Positions 1 to 10,383 are shown, counted from the first letter of the stretch. The stretch: DNA of 64,000 nt from Syntrophaceae bacterium (GCA_016927935.1 JAFGLS010000201.1:16255-80254), one strand, 5' to 3'. Made by a program: numbers and translations. Notes: generated by a model from the sequence alone, not told the origin.

Positions 1-190
1 CAATCTGTTCAACCACCGCCCGGGAATCAGATTCTTTATTGTTCCATACGTCTATCGGAAATATGGCAATCCTTTGCGGATGAAAATCCAATGCTTCCGG
101 CGCTAATTGATTAAAATGCAATCCTCCGCAGGCAACTACTGACAAAACAAAGGTTGGCAGTATATATTTCACAAATAATTTTTTTGCCAT
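1..190 (-). CDS. N-terminal part of a putative lipoprotein (runs off the window edge)
   Basis: Not in the ORF track. Reverse complement from ATG at 190 reads MAKKLFVKYILPTFVLSVVACGGLHFNQLAPEALDFHPQRIAIFPIDVWNNKESDSRAVVEQI with no stop; lipobox-like LSVVAC. Confidence 0.6.
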   Translation of the reverse strand, partial: MAKKLFVKYILPTFVLSVVACGGLHFNQLAPEALDFHPQRIAIFPIDVWNNKESDSRAVVEQI

Positions 191-228
191 AAAATTTTTA
201 CCATCTTCCTTAAGGGAGGGCATCTATA

Positions 229-1956
229 TCAAAAAACGAGCCACAGCAAAACACAAAAACCAGCTATGATATAGCTGGTTTCCAGAAGACCTTCCTTAAC
301 AGCCCCGGAAAGCACCGGCTTTTTATCACAAAACACAAAACAAATCCATATATATAACAAACAAATAAGCAGGAAAAAATTCAAAGATGATGTCCAACCC
401 AGAGGATGAGAAAAAAACAAAATTACAAATAATATCAAGGATATAATTTTCAGGATAGTTAGGGTGCGAGGTTTGCCAAAGAACACGGGAATAGTTTCTT
501 TTCCCACTAATTTATCGCTTTGTATCTCCAGAATATCAGACATCGCCGAACGTATAAAAACTATCCCAAACGTAAAGAAAAAAGCAACTAGCAACCCCGC
601 AGAAAAGGAATACTTTTTATCCAATGCTGGCAAAATTGATACGGCTATTCCCCAGGCAATGGACATAAATATATTTTTTGAGCCAGGTAAATCTCTCAGA
701 CTTCGGAAAATCCAGCTCTTAGGTAGTATTTTCATGCTGTAGAGCACACCTCCTGTTGAAATAATTAACAAGATAAGAAAATCAGCAAGCGATTTATTGA
801 ATGCCAGAATCAACGCGACAACAATGGAAGTTAAGGAGGTATAGAGAAAAATTTTTTCATGCCGCAGATAAGTTTCCTCTCTGAAAGAGCCGATAAGACC
901 AGCCGGTTCACGACTGATTAAACGATTCAGCACATGCATGGCATAAACAAAAAGAGAGGCGATGGCTATAAAAGACATGCTAACAGGAATGTCCCGCAGC
1001 ATCATGCAGGCAAGACACAGACAGCCGGCGCCGATAGCCGAATAAATGTCAGTTTTAATTGTCCAAATCCAAAGATTGAGCAACGTGCCAATTGTTTTCA
1101 ATTTTCTGCTCTGTCCTTCCGTGATTTTGTCCATAACCCTGTCGAGAATCCAGTTGGGCGTGGAAGCGCCTGTGGAAACCCCGATTTTATTGTAGGGGCC
1201 GAAATCAATTTTTTCCATTTCCACCGGAGTTTCGATATGAAAAGTGTTTGGTTGTTTTTTTTGTGCAAGGTCAGCCAGTCTTCTGGTATTGGCGCTGTTT
1301 TTGCCGCCGACTATAAACATCGCATCCATTTCTCCGGCCATTTCTATAACTTCCGCCTGCCTCTGCTCCGTTGACAGACAAATGGTATCGAACACGACCG
1401 CCTGTGGACAGATTTGTTTGATCTTATCAACAATTTTATTGTAGTCGTCCAGATTTTGCGTTGTTTGAGCGACCACGCAAACCTTTTCTATCGAAGACAA
1501 TTTTTCCACTTCTTCGGGTGTAGAAATGATAATTCCCCTACCGCCAGTGTAACCCCAAAGACCATCAACTTCCGGATGCTCCTTATCGCCGACAATCACG
1601 ATGGTATAATCAAATGTTGCATGTTTTTTGATGATGGATTGGACATAGCCGACCTTGGGACAAGTTGCATTTACCACCTCTATGCCGCTTTCCTTTATCT
1701 TGCTTATTTCTCCCGGAGCGATTCCATGAGCGCGGATAATCAAGATAGCGCTTTCTTTGTCTTTAATTTCATCGATATTTTCAATTGGTTTGATGCCGCG
1801 GCTTTTAAGCAGTTCAATTGTCTGCGGATTATGAATTAAGGGGCCATACGTATAAATACGGCGGTTCTTTTCATGCTGGGCTATTTCCAGTACAATGTCC
1901 ACCGCCCTGCGCACACCCATGCAGAAGCCCGCAGTCTTGGCAAGTTTAATTTCCAT
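229..1956 (-). CDS. ispH: 4-hydroxy-3-methylbut-2-enyl diphosphate reductase (IspH/LytB) fused to a C-terminal UbiA-like membrane domain
   Basis: N-term KLAKTAGFCMGVRRAV, ATCPKV, GVSTGASTP typical of IspH; C-term ~290 aa multi-TM with SDILEIQSDKLVGKETIPVFFG resembling the second Asp motif of UbiA prenyltransferases. Confidence 0.9.
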   Translation of the reverse strand: MEIKLAKTAGFCMGVRRAVDIVLEIAQHEKNRRIYTYGPLIHNPQTIELLKSRGIKPIENIDEIKDKESAILIIRAHGIAPGEISKIKESGIEVVNATCPKVGYVQSIIKKHATFDYTIVIVGDKEHPEVDGLWGYTGGRGIIISTPEEVEKLSSIEKVCVVAQTTQNLDDYNKIVDKIKQICPQAVVFDTICLSTEQRQAEVIEMAGEMDAMFIVGGKNSANTRRLADLAQKKQPNTFHIETPVEMEKIDFGPYNKIGVSTGASTPNWILDRVMDKITEGQSRKLKTIGTLLNLWIWTIKTDIYSAIGAGCLCLACMMLRDIPVSMSFIAIASLFVYAMHVLNRLISREPAGLIGSFREETYLRHEKIFLYTSLTSIVVALILAFNKSLADFLILLIISTGGVLYSMKILPKSWIFRSLRDLPGSKNIFMSIAWGIAVSILPALDKKYSFSAGLLVAFFFTFGIVFIRSAMSDILEIQSDKLVGKETIPVFFGKPRTLTILKIISLILFVILFFSHPLGWTSSLNFFLLICLLYIWICFVFCDKKPVLSGAVKEGLLETSYIIAGFCVLLWLVF

Positions 1957-2231
1957 CTATTTCTGTGTCACTCTTTTTTTTGCTTTCACAACATGAGCCA
2001 AGCAAAGACTTAATCCGTTAAACTCGCTCTATAAAAAGCAACTCGATATGTCAATAATTAAGTATTCTGTTCCAGAATTAATTGATGGCGTCATTTGAGC
2101 AATGAAGTGGCATTGCAAAAAACTCATTGCCGAGGAATATTTTTTTCACTTGATAGGTGCTTTTTAATGGGTGACCCTTTTTGACACATTGTCTAATTAT
2201 ACAAAGTTTTGTCCCGCCGCAAAGGAATAAG

Positions 2232-2999
2232 TTAATAAGTTAACAGCGTCCCCATCCCTCCTATTTTTCGCATTAGAATAAAAAATTCCCTGTTACCTAC
2301 CGGACCCAGAATGGGCGATGGGCATGTTCCTTTCACTTCCAGATTCAAAGATTCGCAAAATTCGCTGATCTCTTGAACCACCCTTTCCTGAACAGAGGTG
2401 TCTTTGATTACTCCTCCCTTGTCCACTTCTTCTTTTCGGGCCTCAAACTGCGGCTTAATCAGCGCCAGAATTATCGCCCCGTCTTTCATAAATTTCAGAA
2501 CTGCGGGAATTACAACTTTCAAGGAAATAAAGGAGACATCTATAACAGCCAAGTCAATTTGTTCAACGATATCGGCGCCGTCGTAGTGACGAATGTTGGT
2601 GCGCTCGATCACCACCACGCGCTTGTCTTCGCGCAGTTTCCACGCCAGATGGCCGTAGGCGACATCGAGCGCGTAAACTTTGCGCGCGCCAACCTGCAGA
2701 AGGCAGTCGGTAAAACCACCGGTGGAAGCGCCGACATCAAATGCGACCATGCCCTCAACGTTCAGACTAAAAAATTTCAGAGCTCCGGCTAGTTTCAATC
2801 CACCACGGCTCACATAAGGATTGTTCTCACCTTTTATTCTTATTTCAGAGTCAATAGCAACAGGGGTGCCTGCCTTGTCGATGCAGGCATCATTGACTTT
2901 CACCGCTCTGGCCAGAATCAGCGCGCGGGCGCGCTCCAGCGTGGGCACATCCCCCCGGTCAACCAGCAATTTGTCCAAACGAGTCTTTTTAGCGGACAT
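2232..2999 (-). CDS. tlyA: TlyA-family RNA 2'-O-methyltransferase / hemolysin-like protein (S4 domain)
   Basis: MSAKKTRLDKLLVDRG S4 domain, VSRGGLKL, DVGASTGGFTDCLLQ, IKPQFE; start trimmed from ORF start 3071 to the MSAKK Met. Confidence 0.9.
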   Translation of the reverse strand: MSAKKTRLDKLLVDRGDVPTLERARALILARAVKVNDACIDKAGTPVAIDSEIRIKGENNPYVSRGGLKLAGALKFFSLNVEGMVAFDVGASTGGFTDCLLQVGARKVYALDVAYGHLAWKLREDKRVVVIERTNIRHYDGADIVEQIDLAVIDVSFISLKVVIPAVLKFMKDGAIILALIKPQFEARKEEVDKGGVIKDTSVQERVVQEISEFCESLNLEVKGTCPSPILGPVGNREFFILMRKIGGMGTLLTY

Positions 3000-3081
3000 G
3001 TTCTTTCTTTGCCTTTTTGCTTTTATCTTAATAAAGGAAATGAACGGATATAATACGAGAGCTTTGCACAACTATACTTCG

Positions 3082-3164
3082 TGTCATTTCGAGGAACAAA
3101 GTGACGAGAAATCTTTCTTTTATTTAAACATCTTATAAGATTTCTCCCTTCGGTCGAAATGGCA
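3082..3164. repeat. Dispersed inverted-repeat element, family A
   Basis: TGTCATTTCGAGGAA...GAGAAATCTT...AAGATTTCTC...TCGAAATGGCA. Confidence 0.6.
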
Positions 3165-3212
3165 AACCGGCCATGATGCAAAGGTCATAATATATGAATT
3201 CAAGATATTTGA

Positions 3213-5114
3213 TCACTTTGCCAGCATTTCTTTTGCCACGTTAATAATACCTTCTTCATCAACTCCGTATTTACGGCGCTGCTCGGCCTGGGTGGCGTGT
3301 TTCACAAATTCATCGGGAATACCCAAACGTTTTACCCGAACACCGGTAACGCCCTTTTCAGCCAGCAATTCCAGAACAGCACTGCCAAAACCGCCCTGAA
3401 GCACGTTTTCCTCAACCGTAATAATTTTACTGACGGTCGCCGCTGTTTTCAGGATAAGTTCTTCATCAAGTGGCTTAACAAAGCGGGCATTGATAACTTT
3501 AACATTAAATCCTTCTCCGGCAAGTCGCCCGGCCGCAACCAGAGAAGGATTGACAGTCGAACCGATAGCAATAATGACCAAATCGGACCCCTCCCGCAGA
3601 ATTTCGCCTTTCCCTATAACAATATTTTTCAGTTCTTCATCCAGTTTCGCGCCTGTTCCCCTGCCCCGTGGATATCGCAGAGAAACCGGCTGACCGCAAC
3701 CAACAGCAGTCTTGAGCATATACTGCATTTCATTTTCGTCCTTGGGCGCCATCACAATAATGTTGGGAATAGAACGCAGATAGGAATAATCCAGAAGGCC
3801 CTGATGGGTGGCGCCGTCTTCGCCGACCAGTCCGCCGCGGTCAATGGCAAAAACAACCGGCAGTTTTTGCAGACACACATCATGCACTATTTGATCGTAG
3901 GCTCTTTGCAGAAAAGTAGAATAAATGGCAACAATAGGAATGAATCCCTGCACGGCCAAACCGGCGGCAAAGGTTACCGCGTGCTGTTCCGCAATACCCA
4001 CATCATAAAAACGGCTCGGGAATTCCTGAATAAACTGATTGAGACCGGTGCCTTCACACATCGCGGCGGTAATGGCCACAATACGGGAGTCGGCATGAGC
4101 CAACTTGACAAGAGTCTTCCCGAATACTTTTGTATATGTGGGAATATCGGACGAAGAAGAAATAGCCTGACCTGTTTCCACGTTAAAAGGAGCGACCCCA
4201 TGAAAACCCAGAGGGTCTTCCTCGGCAAACTCGTATCCCTTGCCTTTTTTCGTGATTACATGCACGAGAATGGGACCTTTCATTTCTTTGATATTCTGAA
4301 AATTTCTGATGAGGTATTTCAGTTTGTGCCCTGCCAGCGGCCCGACATATGTGAAACCCATTTCTTCAAAAAGGGCTCCGGGCACCATCATGGATTTCAA
4401 TATCTCTTCAATCCTCCGGGCGAATTTAATTAAACTTCCGCCGATCCCCGGAATACTATTGAGAAAGCCTTTAATGTCCGCCTTTATTGTTGTTATCGTA
4501 TGTCCCGTCATCACCCGGCTTAAGTAGGAAGACATCGCTCCGACATTAGAAGAAATGGACATTTCGTTATCGTTTAAAATTATAATCATATCTTTTTTGC
4601 GGTCCCCAGCCCAATTCAATGCCTCAAAAGCCATTCCCGTAGTCATGGAACCGTCACCGATAACGGCGATTATTTTATTTTTGTCTCTTTTTAAACAACC
4701 GGCTTCAGTGAATCCCGTAGCGGCGGAAATAGAAGTTCCACTGTGTCCCGTATTAAAGACATCATAGGGGCTTTCTTCTCTTCGCGGGAATCCGCTCATG
4801 CCGTTTTGTTTGCGCAAGCTGGTAAAATCGTTTTTGCGGCCGGTAATTATTTTATGAGCATAGGTCTGATGACCGACATCCCAGATAAGCTTATCCTGAG
4901 GCGTATTAAAAACATAGTGGAGGGCCAGCGTTAATTCCACTGCTCCCAGAGATGAAGCCAGATGCCCGCCGCAGGAAGCGACCGTGCCAATAATCAATTC
5001 TCTTATTTCCTGCGCCAGAGTATTGAGCTGGGGGATGCTAAGCCCGCGTATATCCGCAGGAAACATCACATCTTTCAGAACACTGTAATTTACTTTTTCC
5101 GGTTGCTTTACCAA
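3213..5114 (-). CDS. dxs: 1-deoxy-D-xylulose-5-phosphate synthase
   Basis: Full-length Dxs; GDGSMTTGMAFEALN, DVGIAEQHAVTFAAG, DRGGLVGEDGATHQG. Confidence 0.97.
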   Translation of the reverse strand: MVKQPEKVNYSVLKDVMFPADIRGLSIPQLNTLAQEIRELIIGTVASCGGHLASSLGAVELTLALHYVFNTPQDKLIWDVGHQTYAHKIITGRKNDFTSLRKQNGMSGFPRREESPYDVFNTGHSGTSISAATGFTEAGCLKRDKNKIIAVIGDGSMTTGMAFEALNWAGDRKKDMIIILNDNEMSISSNVGAMSSYLSRVMTGHTITTIKADIKGFLNSIPGIGGSLIKFARRIEEILKSMMVPGALFEEMGFTYVGPLAGHKLKYLIRNFQNIKEMKGPILVHVITKKGKGYEFAEEDPLGFHGVAPFNVETGQAISSSSDIPTYTKVFGKTLVKLAHADSRIVAITAAMCEGTGLNQFIQEFPSRFYDVGIAEQHAVTFAAGLAVQGFIPIVAIYSTFLQRAYDQIVHDVCLQKLPVVFAIDRGGLVGEDGATHQGLLDYSYLRSIPNIIVMAPKDENEMQYMLKTAVGCGQPVSLRYPRGRGTGAKLDEELKNIVIGKGEILREGSDLVIIAIGSTVNPSLVAAGRLAGEGFNVKVINARFVKPLDEELILKTAATVSKIITVEENVLQGGFGSAVLELLAEKGVTGVRVKRLGIPDEFVKHATQAEQRRKYGVDEEGIINVAKEMLAK

Positions 5115-5144
5115 AATATAATCCTTCTTAATGAAAAAATTGTC

Positions 5145-6047
5145 TTAAGATTTTCTTTCCTTAATATAGCGGGCTATTACAATAAGCGGCATGGCCCTCT
5201 CATCAAAACCGGAAAGGCTGGCCACAGCCGCTTCTATGTGTTTGGCCAATTTTTCTTTCGCCGTTTGAATTCCCAGCAAGGACGGATAGGTAAGTTTATT
5301 GCGGGCAGCGTCACTGCCGGTCCCCTTGCCCATTAACTCTCTGTCTCCTTCGACATTCAGAATATCATCAGCTATCTGAAATGCCAATCCGACGTTCATT
5401 CCATACTCAATCAAAGACTGAATCTTTTCTTTTCCGGCGTTAAAAATCATAGCTCCCGATTTAACCGCGGCTACAATTAGCGCGGCCGTTTTACGCCGGT
5501 GAATTTCCTGAAGAATTATTTCATCGGCCCCTGTCTTCTCCGAAATTACATCCAGTGCCTGACCGCCGACCATGCCGCCAATTCCCGCGGCATGGGCAAT
5601 TTCCTGTATGATAGCCAAGCGCCTCTCCGCCGAAAACATAACTTTTTCCGACATGGATAATAGAGCAAATGCTTCTGTCAGCAGAGCATCGCCGGCCAAA
5701 ATTGCGATATTTTCTCCAAATACTTTATGGCAGGTGGGTTTGCCGCGCCGGAAATCATCGTTATCCATTGACGGCAAATCGTCATGAATGAGGGAGTAGC
5801 TATGAATCAATTCGAGGGCGCAGGCAACCGGCATGGCCGGAGCAAGATCACCACCGACAGCTTCCGCCGCCGCCAGACATAGAATAGGCCTGATACGCTT
5901 CCCTCCGTTGAAAACACTGTATCGTACAGCCTTATAGATATCAGCTGGAATACCGTCTTCACGAAGATAACGCTGCAGTGCCTCTTCTACAATATTGCGT
6001 CTGTCCTCCAGATACGCCTTTAAGAACAGCTCATCATCCTGATTCAC
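5145..6047 (-). CDS. ispA: Polyprenyl (farnesyl/geranyl) diphosphate synthase
   Basis: GGKRIRP, LIHDDLPSMDNDDFRRGKPTCH, GLAFQIADDILNVEGD Asp-rich motifs. Confidence 0.95.
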   Translation of the reverse strand: MNQDDELFLKAYLEDRRNIVEEALQRYLREDGIPADIYKAVRYSVFNGGKRIRPILCLAAAEAVGGDLAPAMPVACALELIHSYSLIHDDLPSMDNDDFRRGKPTCHKVFGENIAILAGDALLTEAFALLSMSEKVMFSAERRLAIIQEIAHAAGIGGMVGGQALDVISEKTGADEIILQEIHRRKTAALIVAAVKSGAMIFNAGKEKIQSLIEYGMNVGLAFQIADDILNVEGDRELMGKGTGSDAARNKLTYPSLLGIQTAKEKLAKHIEAAVASLSGFDERAMPLIVIARYIKERKS

Positions 6048-6270
6048 TTTCTTCTTCCTTAAAACGTTTTACCTGCAGTGAATTTTCTTTCTCCAATAGT
6101 GTCTCCACGCGACGTTCCGTTTCCTCAAGTTTGGATGAACAAAAGCGAATAAGTTTTATTCCTTCTTCAAAAGATTTCAATGTTTCATCCAGAGGCATAT
6201 CGCCTGCCTCCATTTTTCTTACAATATCTTCCAGTTTTTCCAATGCGTCTTCAAATTTTTCTTTTGCCAT
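6034..6270 (-). CDS. xseB: Exodeoxyribonuclease VII small subunit
   Basis: MAKEKFEDALEKLEDIVRKMEAGDMPLDETLKSFEEGIKL; start trimmed from 6297; overlaps ispA. Confidence 0.92.
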   Translation of the reverse strand: MAKEKFEDALEKLEDIVRKMEAGDMPLDETLKSFEEGIKLIRFCSSKLEETERRVETLLEKENSLQVKRFKEEESESG

Positions 6271-6425
6271 AATCACCCCGTTAGAGAAAATCCCCAACTC
6301 CCGCTGGGGTTTAAAATCTTGTAAAACAGTCAGCTGTTTAATGCTGTCTCCCGACTTTGCAAAGCGCCCGTTACTCTAACGGGGCTTACCCCTGACCCCC
6401 GATAAACGATATTGAACCAAACTTT

Positions 6426-7757
6426 CTAAAATATTTTTTCTATTTTAGCGTCAAAATTGCCCCTTGCCAAGCGGACATTGATATCGTCGCCTACCTTCAA
6501 GCCGTCCGTTTGCCGGACTACCATACCACTATCAACCCTGCTTGTAATACTGTAACCCCTCTTTAGTACTGCCAAAGGATTTAAAGACTCCAATACCGCC
6601 GAATCTTTTTGGAGCCTTTCCTTGAACGCCGACATATGGCACGAAAAATTACCGCACAAATCCTTTTGCATATTTTTCAACAAAATTTTTCTTTCCCTGA
6701 TTTTTATTGCCGGACTCTGATGCTGAAGCCGTAATTCCAATTGCCTAATCTCATTATTCAGAATTTGCCTCCCGTGATAAAACGCTGATGAGAGTCTTTC
6801 CTTAAGGTCATCAATATTTATTTTCAGATTAATAATAAACCGGCGCGGATCTTTCAGCCTCTCCTGCAATGAGGCAAGCCGCTCCTTTATGTTTTGGAGA
6901 TGACGGAGCCAGCCGGTTTTCATTCTCCGACGGAGAATATTTATTTTTGATATTAATTCCATCCGTTCGGGCACAATCAATTCCACAGCTGCCGACGGTG
7001 TGGGCGCTCGCAAATCCGCCACAAAATCACAAATAGTAAAATCAGTTTCATGACCGACAGCTGACACTATGGGTATTGATGAACGGAAAATTTCCCGCGC
7101 CAGAGCTTCGTCATTGAAGGGAGCAAGGTCTTCCAGTGAGCCGCCGCCGCGTGCTATTATTATCACATCAATTTTTCCATAAGAATGCAAATTGCGCAAA
7201 GCCCGGATAATTTCTGCCGCCGCTTCGCTCCCCTGCACCCGCACAGGAGCAATTAATATATCCACGTAAGGGAAACGTCGTTTTGTTATGTTCAAAATAT
7301 CCCTGATTACCGCGCCGGTGGGGGAAGTTATAACACCGATTTTCTCTGGCAGAAAGGGAATACTTTTTTTATGGATTTCATCAAACAATCCCTCCGCGAA
7401 AAGTTTGGCTTTGAGTTGCTCAAAGGCTTTCTGCAAAGCGCCGATACCCAGCGGTTCCACCGATTCCACAACAAGCTGATACTCTCCTCGCGGCAGATAA
7501 ACATTCAGGCGCGCTCGGCACAGAACCTTTATACCTTCTTCCAGTTCAAAATTTTTCCGCTTTTCATACCCGCCGAACTGGCGGAAAAAAACCGCCCTAA
7601 TTTGGCTTTTATCATCCTTCAGCGTAAAATAAACATGGCCTGATTGCGGCCGCCGCAGATTAGAAACCTCCCCTTCCACCAAAACAAAATCAAACGACTC
7701 CTCAAGGAGAAATTTAATATTATTATTCAGTTGTGAAACCGTTAGAATCTCGTCCAT
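6426..7757 (-). CDS. xseA: Exodeoxyribonuclease VII large subunit
   Basis: OB-fold N-term VEGEVSNLRRPQSGHVYFTLKD, GVITSPTGAVIRDI, IARGGGSLEDL; start trimmed from 7805. Confidence 0.95.
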   Translation of the reverse strand: MDEILTVSQLNNNIKFLLEESFDFVLVEGEVSNLRRPQSGHVYFTLKDDKSQIRAVFFRQFGGYEKRKNFELEEGIKVLCRARLNVYLPRGEYQLVVESVEPLGIGALQKAFEQLKAKLFAEGLFDEIHKKSIPFLPEKIGVITSPTGAVIRDILNITKRRFPYVDILIAPVRVQGSEAAAEIIRALRNLHSYGKIDVIIIARGGGSLEDLAPFNDEALAREIFRSSIPIVSAVGHETDFTICDFVADLRAPTPSAAVELIVPERMELISKINILRRRMKTGWLRHLQNIKERLASLQERLKDPRRFIINLKINIDDLKERLSSAFYHGRQILNNEIRQLELRLQHQSPAIKIRERKILLKNMQKDLCGNFSCHMSAFKERLQKDSAVLESLNPLAVLKRGYSITSRVDSGMVVRQTDGLKVGDDINVRLARGNFDAKIEKIF

Positions 7758-7889
7758 ATGACCAGTCCCGCATTGTGAACTATCAGATATTGAAAGGTAA
7801 AACAAGATTGAATTACTGCTGAATCGCCTTTAAAAGGTGCAAATTTAGCACCATCATAAACGTGTGCCTATCTCATAGCTAGGATTTCA

Positions 7890-7918
7890 TTGACATACGA
7901 AAAACTTCTTTATATGTT
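7890..7918 (+). promoter_or_regulatory. Sigma70-like promoter TTGACA-N17-TATGTT for the ankyrin gene
   Basis: Perfect -35 and 17 bp spacer read directly; predicted start lies close to the ATG at 7925. Confidence 0.45.
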
Positions 7919-7924
7919 GACAGC

Positions 7925-9367
7925 ATGAAAAATAAATTTTCTTTAAAAAATATTCGGAAAAATTATCATTTGGTAAAACAACTAATTATTTTTACGCTTT
8001 GTTTTTTTGCTGTTTCCAATGTTTATGCTGAAGCGGATGCGACAGAAAAAAACGCCAGGTTAATTAAAGCCGCCGAAAAAGGAATCCTTCAAGACGTGCA
8101 GGCCGCATTGACCGCTGGCGCTGATATTAACGCGACATCGGTTAAAAAATATGATGGTATTTTTGCAAAGAAAGTGACTCCTTTGATAGTAGCATCTGAA
8201 AATGGCCACACGGAGATTGTCAAATTTCTTTTGGAAAAGGGTGCCAATTTAAAAATAAACAGAATACCTGACGGCATTACGCCTTTAATGCTGGCTGCGG
8301 AAAACGGCCACGCGGAAATCGTAAAAATTCTTTCAGACAAGGGTGCTGATGTTAATGCAAAGAATAATCACGGATTGACTGCCCTTATGATGGCAGCGCA
8401 AAATGGTCATGCGGAAGTCATAAAAACCCTTTTGGATAAGGGTGCCGATGTCAATGCAAAGAAAACCGAAAAAGTTACTGCCCTGATGATGGCATCAGAA
8501 AAAGGCCATACGGAAATTGTCAAACTTCTTCTGGATAAGGGTGCAGACGTAAATATAAAGAGAGACGTCGATGATGTAACCGCTCTGATACTTTCAGCGG
8601 AAAAAGGCTACGTTAAAGTAGTGAACCTTCTTTTGGATAAGGGCGCTGATGTAAATGTAGGGAGTGTTGATGGTGTAACGGCCTTGATGATAGCATCGGA
8701 AAAAGGCCATACGGAGGTTATCAGGCTTCTTTTGGATAGGGGCGCTAACCCGAATCTATATAAAAAATCAGAAAGAATAACTGCTCTGATGATGGCAGCG
8801 CAATACGGTCATACGGAGATTTTCAAGTTTCTTTTGGATAAGGGCGCTGATGTAAATATAAAGACAAAATCTGAAAATGTAACTGCTTTAATAATAGCGG
8901 CACAAAACGGTTACACAGAGATTGTCAAGCTTCTTTTGGATAAGGGCGCTGATGTAAATGAAAAAAACATTGACAATGTAACGCCTCTGATGATGGCTTC
9001 TGGAAAAGGTCATACGGAAGTTGTCAGGCTTCTTCTGGATAAGGGTGCTGATCCAAATATAAATAAAAAACCCGATAAAATAACTGCCCTGATGATGGCA
9101 GCGGAACAAGGATATGCGGAGATCGCCATACTCCTTCTGGATAAGGGTGCTGACATAAATGCAAAAAATACCGATAAAATAACTGCCCTGATTGTAGCAT
9201 CACAAAACGGCCATACGGAAATTGTCAAACTTCTATTGAATAAAGGTGTTGATATAAACATAAAGGCGAAAATTGGAGGGGCTGAATTTACAGCACTGAC
9301 GATTGCAAAATATTACGCCAAGAATGACATTGTGGAACTTCTACAGAAAGCGGGAGCAAAGGAATAA
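7925..9367 (+). CDS. Secreted ankyrin-repeat protein
   Basis: Signal peptide-like N-term (LIIFTLCFFAVSNVYA) followed by about 12 ankyrin repeats (TALMMAAQNGHTEIVKLLLDKGADVN). Confidence 0.9.
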   Translation: MKNKFSLKNIRKNYHLVKQLIIFTLCFFAVSNVYAEADATEKNARLIKAAEKGILQDVQAALTAGADINATSVKKYDGIFAKKVTPLIVASENGHTEIVKFLLEKGANLKINRIPDGITPLMLAAENGHAEIVKILSDKGADVNAKNNHGLTALMMAAQNGHAEVIKTLLDKGADVNAKKTEKVTALMMASEKGHTEIVKLLLDKGADVNIKRDVDDVTALILSAEKGYVKVVNLLLDKGADVNVGSVDGVTALMIASEKGHTEVIRLLLDRGANPNLYKKSERITALMMAAQYGHTEIFKFLLDKGADVNIKTKSENVTALIIAAQNGYTEIVKLLLDKGADVNEKNIDNVTPLMMASGKGHTEVVRLLLDKGADPNINKKPDKITALMMAAEQGYAEIAILLLDKGADINAKNTDKITALIVASQNGHTEIVKLLLNKGVDINIKAKIGGAEFTALTIAKYYAKNDIVELLQKAGAKE

Positions 9368-9526
9368 TTTACATTACCGTTATAATTTCAAATTTATTAA
9401 ACAGGATTTAAAATTCTAAAAAAGATGAAATTTAAACACCTTGATTTTTATCTGATTTCCGTAAACACTTACAAATAAATCAAAAAGTAATTCCACCTAT
9501 TGTTCGGAAAAGTGAAGCATCTAAAA

Positions 9527-9712
9527 TTATTGGTTCACTTTTTTATTTAGCATTTTCTTCAGTATATTCTCTACAATTTTATGTATTTCAGATCCTCTTT
9601 TTTCTATGCTTTTGGTGTTTCTACTTACCTGAATTTGTATTACCAGCACAATAATCAAGAGAAAAAAAACAAGCACACTGGCAATATAATGTTCGAATTC
9701 CCATGGTTCCAT
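9527..9712 (-). CDS. Small single-TM hypothetical protein
   Basis: 61 aa, one hydrophobic helix FFLLIIVLVIQIQV, basic tail. Confidence 0.4.
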   Translation of the reverse strand: MEPWEFEHYIASVLVFFLLIIVLVIQIQVSRNTKSIEKRGSEIHKIVENILKKMLNKKVNQ

Positions 9713-9868
9713 AGCAAACTCCTTTTTGTTGAGTTACATTTTGCTTTTTTCCAATCGCACTGGTTGTAATCTAGCATAAAACTGTAAATATTAAAATTGA
9801 GGACTTGTAACACAGCATAAAATCAAAAATTGAGAAACTATAGGATACAGAAAAAAAGCTCGTTAATG

Positions 9869-10012
9869 TTACCTAAAGCTAATAAGTTCCTGACCTCTGG
9901 AATTCATTTTTTTACAATGGTCCAACGCATGTTTTTTTCTATCGGCTATTTTCTGCCTTAAGAATTTTTGATTAGCCAAAAGTTCGGTTAAAACTTTTGT
10001 CAGTTTTGCCAT
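9869..10012 (-). CDS. Candidate small basic protein (sORF, 47 aa)
   Basis: Below the track cutoff; reads MAKLTKVLTELLANQKFLRQKIADRKKHALDHCKKMNSRGQELISFR*; lies downstream of and co-directional with 10039-10383; no clear RBS. Confidence 0.25.
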   Translation of the reverse strand: MAKLTKVLTELLANQKFLRQKIADRKKHALDHCKKMNSRGQELISFR

Positions 10013-10038
10013 TTTAGCAAAGAAAGAAAAGGAGACAA

Positions 10039-10383
10039 TTATTTCTCTTTCAACGGCTTCGTTTTCTTCAGTAAGATTCCCTTCCTATGCGACCTCGCCA
10101 ACAATATTCTGCTTATAGCATCCTTCAATCTCTCATATTCTTTTGGCATTAAGCCGGGCACGTTACTTTGTTTCTTTTTTTCTTCGGGAACTACCTTCCT
10201 GTCAGAAACTCCTCTTGTTACTTTTTTTTCTGCCTTAACTTTTTTTATTTCATTCAGTAATTCCCGTTTACTGATAATGCCCTTCTTATCCAGCAGATTA
10301 ATCAACGCCTTTAGATGAATAGCTTCAGACATTAGTAATTTTTTGATACTTACTGATTCTTTCGCGTCAAATTTGTTTGGCAT
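10039..10383 (-). CDS. Hypothetical Lys-rich protein
   Basis: 114 aa, LMSEAIHLKALINLLDKKGIISKRELLNEIKKVK helical core, basic C-term. Confidence 0.5.
   Translation of the reverse strand: MPNKFDAKESVSIKKLLMSEAIHLKALINLLDKKGIISKRELLNEIKKVKAEKKVTRGVSDRKVVPEEKKKQSNVPGLMPKEYERLKDAISRILLARSHRKGILLKKTKPLKEK

Noticed and set aside
3297-4433. 378-aa plus-strand ORF opposite dxs
   Set aside because: Antisense shadow of a clear dxs gene; the translation shows no recognisable domain and has composition typical of a reverse-frame ORF.
7925-9367. CRISPR-like regular repeats in the ankyrin region
   Set aside because: The periodicity of about 99 nt is in-frame protein repeat structure, not short repeats with unique spacers; no cas genes in the window.
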